From positions 45,001 to 106,232 of the forward strand of contig JAQGDQ010000415.1 in the NCBI GenBank assembly GCA_030141605.1: a DNA stretch of 61,232 nt, written 5' to 3'. Every line of letters begins with the position of its first letter. The stretch's first letter is position 1. This document shows, piece after piece, positions 34,491 to 61,232 of the stretch. The DNA is from Tubiluchus corallicola (lineage: Eukaryota > Priapulida > Priapulimorpha > Priapulimorphida > Tubiluchidae). The notes beneath the pieces were generated by a model that saw only the letters and a program-made list of their open reading frames with translations, was not told the DNA's origin and searched no databases. The position numbers and the translations under genes are program-made.

Positions 34491-34880
34491 AATAAGCCTT
34501 TTCACAGTTTCGTTGTGCGCACGCGCACTTGCTGTAGGTCAATGGTTAAGTGTACTACAGCAACGCGTCTTAACTACAACGTCATGTGACATGTAGGTAA
34601 AGCAAAGCCGTCAACCACATTAGTTCAGTAAATTTAGTTGTTTTACGTGGACTTTACACACAGATTAAATGCATAATTAAGTAGAGTATTTACTAGCAGG
34701 GTCTTGCTTGTGAACAAGAAAAAAACTGAACTAGGTAAGTTCTAACTAGTTGTTAAAACTGTTACTATTACAACAGCATGGGCTGCGAGGTGTCGCCAAG
34801 TGTACGCAAATGCGTTGTCTGGTACACTCAACCTGTGACCTTTTAACGATCATCATCAATTACTGGAAAAGTGAAAAGAA
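34491..34880 (+). mobile_element. MITE family R3, copy
   Basis: Begins AATAAGCCTTTTCACAGTTT and follows the 27793 copy block by block; the right end is eroded. Confidence 0.7.
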
Positions 34881-35288
34881 ATTTCCAATACTTTTTGTTC
34901 AAGCAACATTTCAACAGTACCCTCTAGAGCTCATTATCTTAAAATCTATTATTTTTTAACTATTTCTCTGGACATCGTTTTTTCCGTTTTTTTACTAAAA
35001 CGAGCTATCAGTTGTAATTAATAATTAACAGAATTAAAACAATCGTTAAAATAAAATTCAACGTAATATGGAAGCAGATTCTTGTGCCTTAAAAAACTTC
35101 AATGGAATTCGTAGCACATAAATTGATGCTACGAATGTTGAATGATATCCAGGCTATATCACCGGTATTTACATCGACAGAGACGTTGTGAACCTTATGG
35201 GTATGATGACGTATCAGTGATTCGCAATGCTACAGCAGGACGTTCGTCATAAAGGATTTTTCATTAATTCGGTATACGACGGGGGCAC

Positions 35289-60064
<24,776 letters not shown>

Positions 60065-60177
60065 CTGAAAAAATTGCAGTGTGAAATATTTCAATCATTT
60101 CTAAAGTAGTTCTTTAATGAGTTTCTTTGTTTGTTTATCTGTTTTTACGTTTCATTGTTGTTTGTTTGTTTAATTGC

Positions 60178-60178
60178 T

Positions 60179-60234
<56 letters not shown>

Positions 60235-60600
60235 GGCTTGGCTTTCTTGTTAGTTCACTTAGTCTTGTTTACTCAATTGATCTTCCATTAATCATTCAAT
60301 CGTTCGTTCGTTCATTCATTTAATCATTCATTCGTTCGTTCATTCATTCATTCACTCGTTCATTCATTCGTTCATTCGTTCATTCGTTCATTCGTTCATT
60401 CGTTCATTCATTCATTCATTCATTCATTCATTCATTCATTCATTCATTAACTCGTTCGTTCGTTCGTTCATTCGTTCATTCATTCATTCGCTCGTTCGAA
60501 CGCTGATTCGGTCATTTATTCATTCGTTTGTTGATTCGTTTATTCATTCATTCGTTAATTCACTCATTCGTTTATCCGTTCATTCGTTCATTCATTCTTC
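60178..60600. repeat. (CTTT)n and (ATTC/GTTC)n tetranucleotide tracts
   Basis: 60178-60233 is (TTTC)n. 60298-60600 is a mixture of ATTC, GTTC and CGTT tetramers. These lie just 5' of the 59820-60064 exon, in the next intron. Confidence 0.9.
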
Positions 60601-60824
60601 GCCCATTTAATCTTTAATGCATTATTATAATTGTGTTTCGGCCAATTCAGTTTTCCTACATTCATTCGTTGCTTTGTTAATACAACATTTATTCCTTTAC
60701 TCGTTTTTAATATGTACAGCAGCTTATTATCATTATTTATTTTGTTTGAATGCTTATCTACGTTTACTCATTTGTTTAATCCTTTTTATGCCATAAAAAC
60801 TTCATACAAGAAAATCTGTTATAA

Positions 60825-60882
60825 ATGTCCGTTCGTTCGTTCGTTCGTTCGTTCGTTCGTTCGTTCGTTCGTTCGTCCGCTC
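60825..60882. repeat. (CGTT)n microsatellite
   Basis: About 13 units of CGTT. The rest of 60601-61232 is AT-rich with no recognised exon. Confidence 0.9.
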
Positions 60883-61232
60883 ATTTAATACATTATAATA
60901 GTATTTTCCCATTCTTTTTTAATTGTATAACTGTTTACTATTCATCATTTTCACGTCATAAAAATTTAATACAAGAAAGTCTGTTCAAAATACATCTCAA
61001 ACTAAGATTCAAAATACAGAACATAAAATATATTTGGCATTTTAAGATCGGACAACTCGACAGACCTCTACCCAAGAGCTGCGTGACGTAGTATAGTAAG
61101 AGGTCATCAAGGGTTTTAAATCAATGAAAAATATTACACAGAGGATAACTTATCATGTTGATTAATTGTTGCCAAAACACTTGAATGAGAACCCTCTTTG
61201 AGATCCTTTTGCTAACCCATTATAGTGACAGC

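Overview
The window looks like nuclear DNA from an invertebrate animal. Genes are split by large AT-rich introns with GT-AG splice sites. The host proteins are metazoan families: a Cys-loop chloride channel, a rhodopsin-class GPCR and a MANSC/EGF membrane-type protein. The space between them is packed with LINE, SINE, LTR and MITE debris and long microsatellites. I cannot name the species or phylum from sequence alone.

Layout. (1) 1-5423, minus strand: the 5' end of a KIAA0319-like gene (signal peptide, MANSC/PAN-type domain, two EGF modules), continuing off the left edge. (2) 5424-11237: repeats, including a TTAA-flanked MITE just upstream of that start codon and a tRNA-derived SINE. (3) 11238-19690: nested recent tandem duplications (3.5 kb x2, 427 bp x2, 480 bp x2) of decayed LINE sequence. 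The 3.5-kb unit also carries a CRE/CCAAT promoter-like block and a short putative first coding exon. (4) 20529-21535: a solo LTR. (5) 23711-24745, plus: the last exon of a charged protein with an RVxF-type PP1-docking motif, in a phase compatible with the duplicated first exon. (6) 26393-27445, plus: an intronless GPCR. (7) 27484-29510: two copies of one repeat, the second interrupted by a piggyBac-type MITE and a solo LTR; the first copy preserves both empty sites. (8) 35289-60064, minus: six exons of an Rdl/GABA-A-type anion channel, entering from the right edge and ending at its stop codon. Its introns hold most of the remaining elements, minisatellites and palindromic structures.

The three host genes with recognisable products (the channel, the GPCR and the KIAA0319-like protein) are membrane or secretory-pathway proteins, but nothing shows that they work together. 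No operon, prokaryotic, organellar or CRISPR feature is present. The most notable non-gene signals are: a solo LTR whose promoter carries perfect heat-shock elements; a minisatellite whose unit looks like the end of a hAT transposon; an extremely 5'-truncated retroelement that is nearly all pentanucleotide tail; five CACGTG sites in 83 bp of a channel intron; and the duplicated promoter plus first exon. I located no autonomous undescribed system such as an intact transposon or gene cassette.
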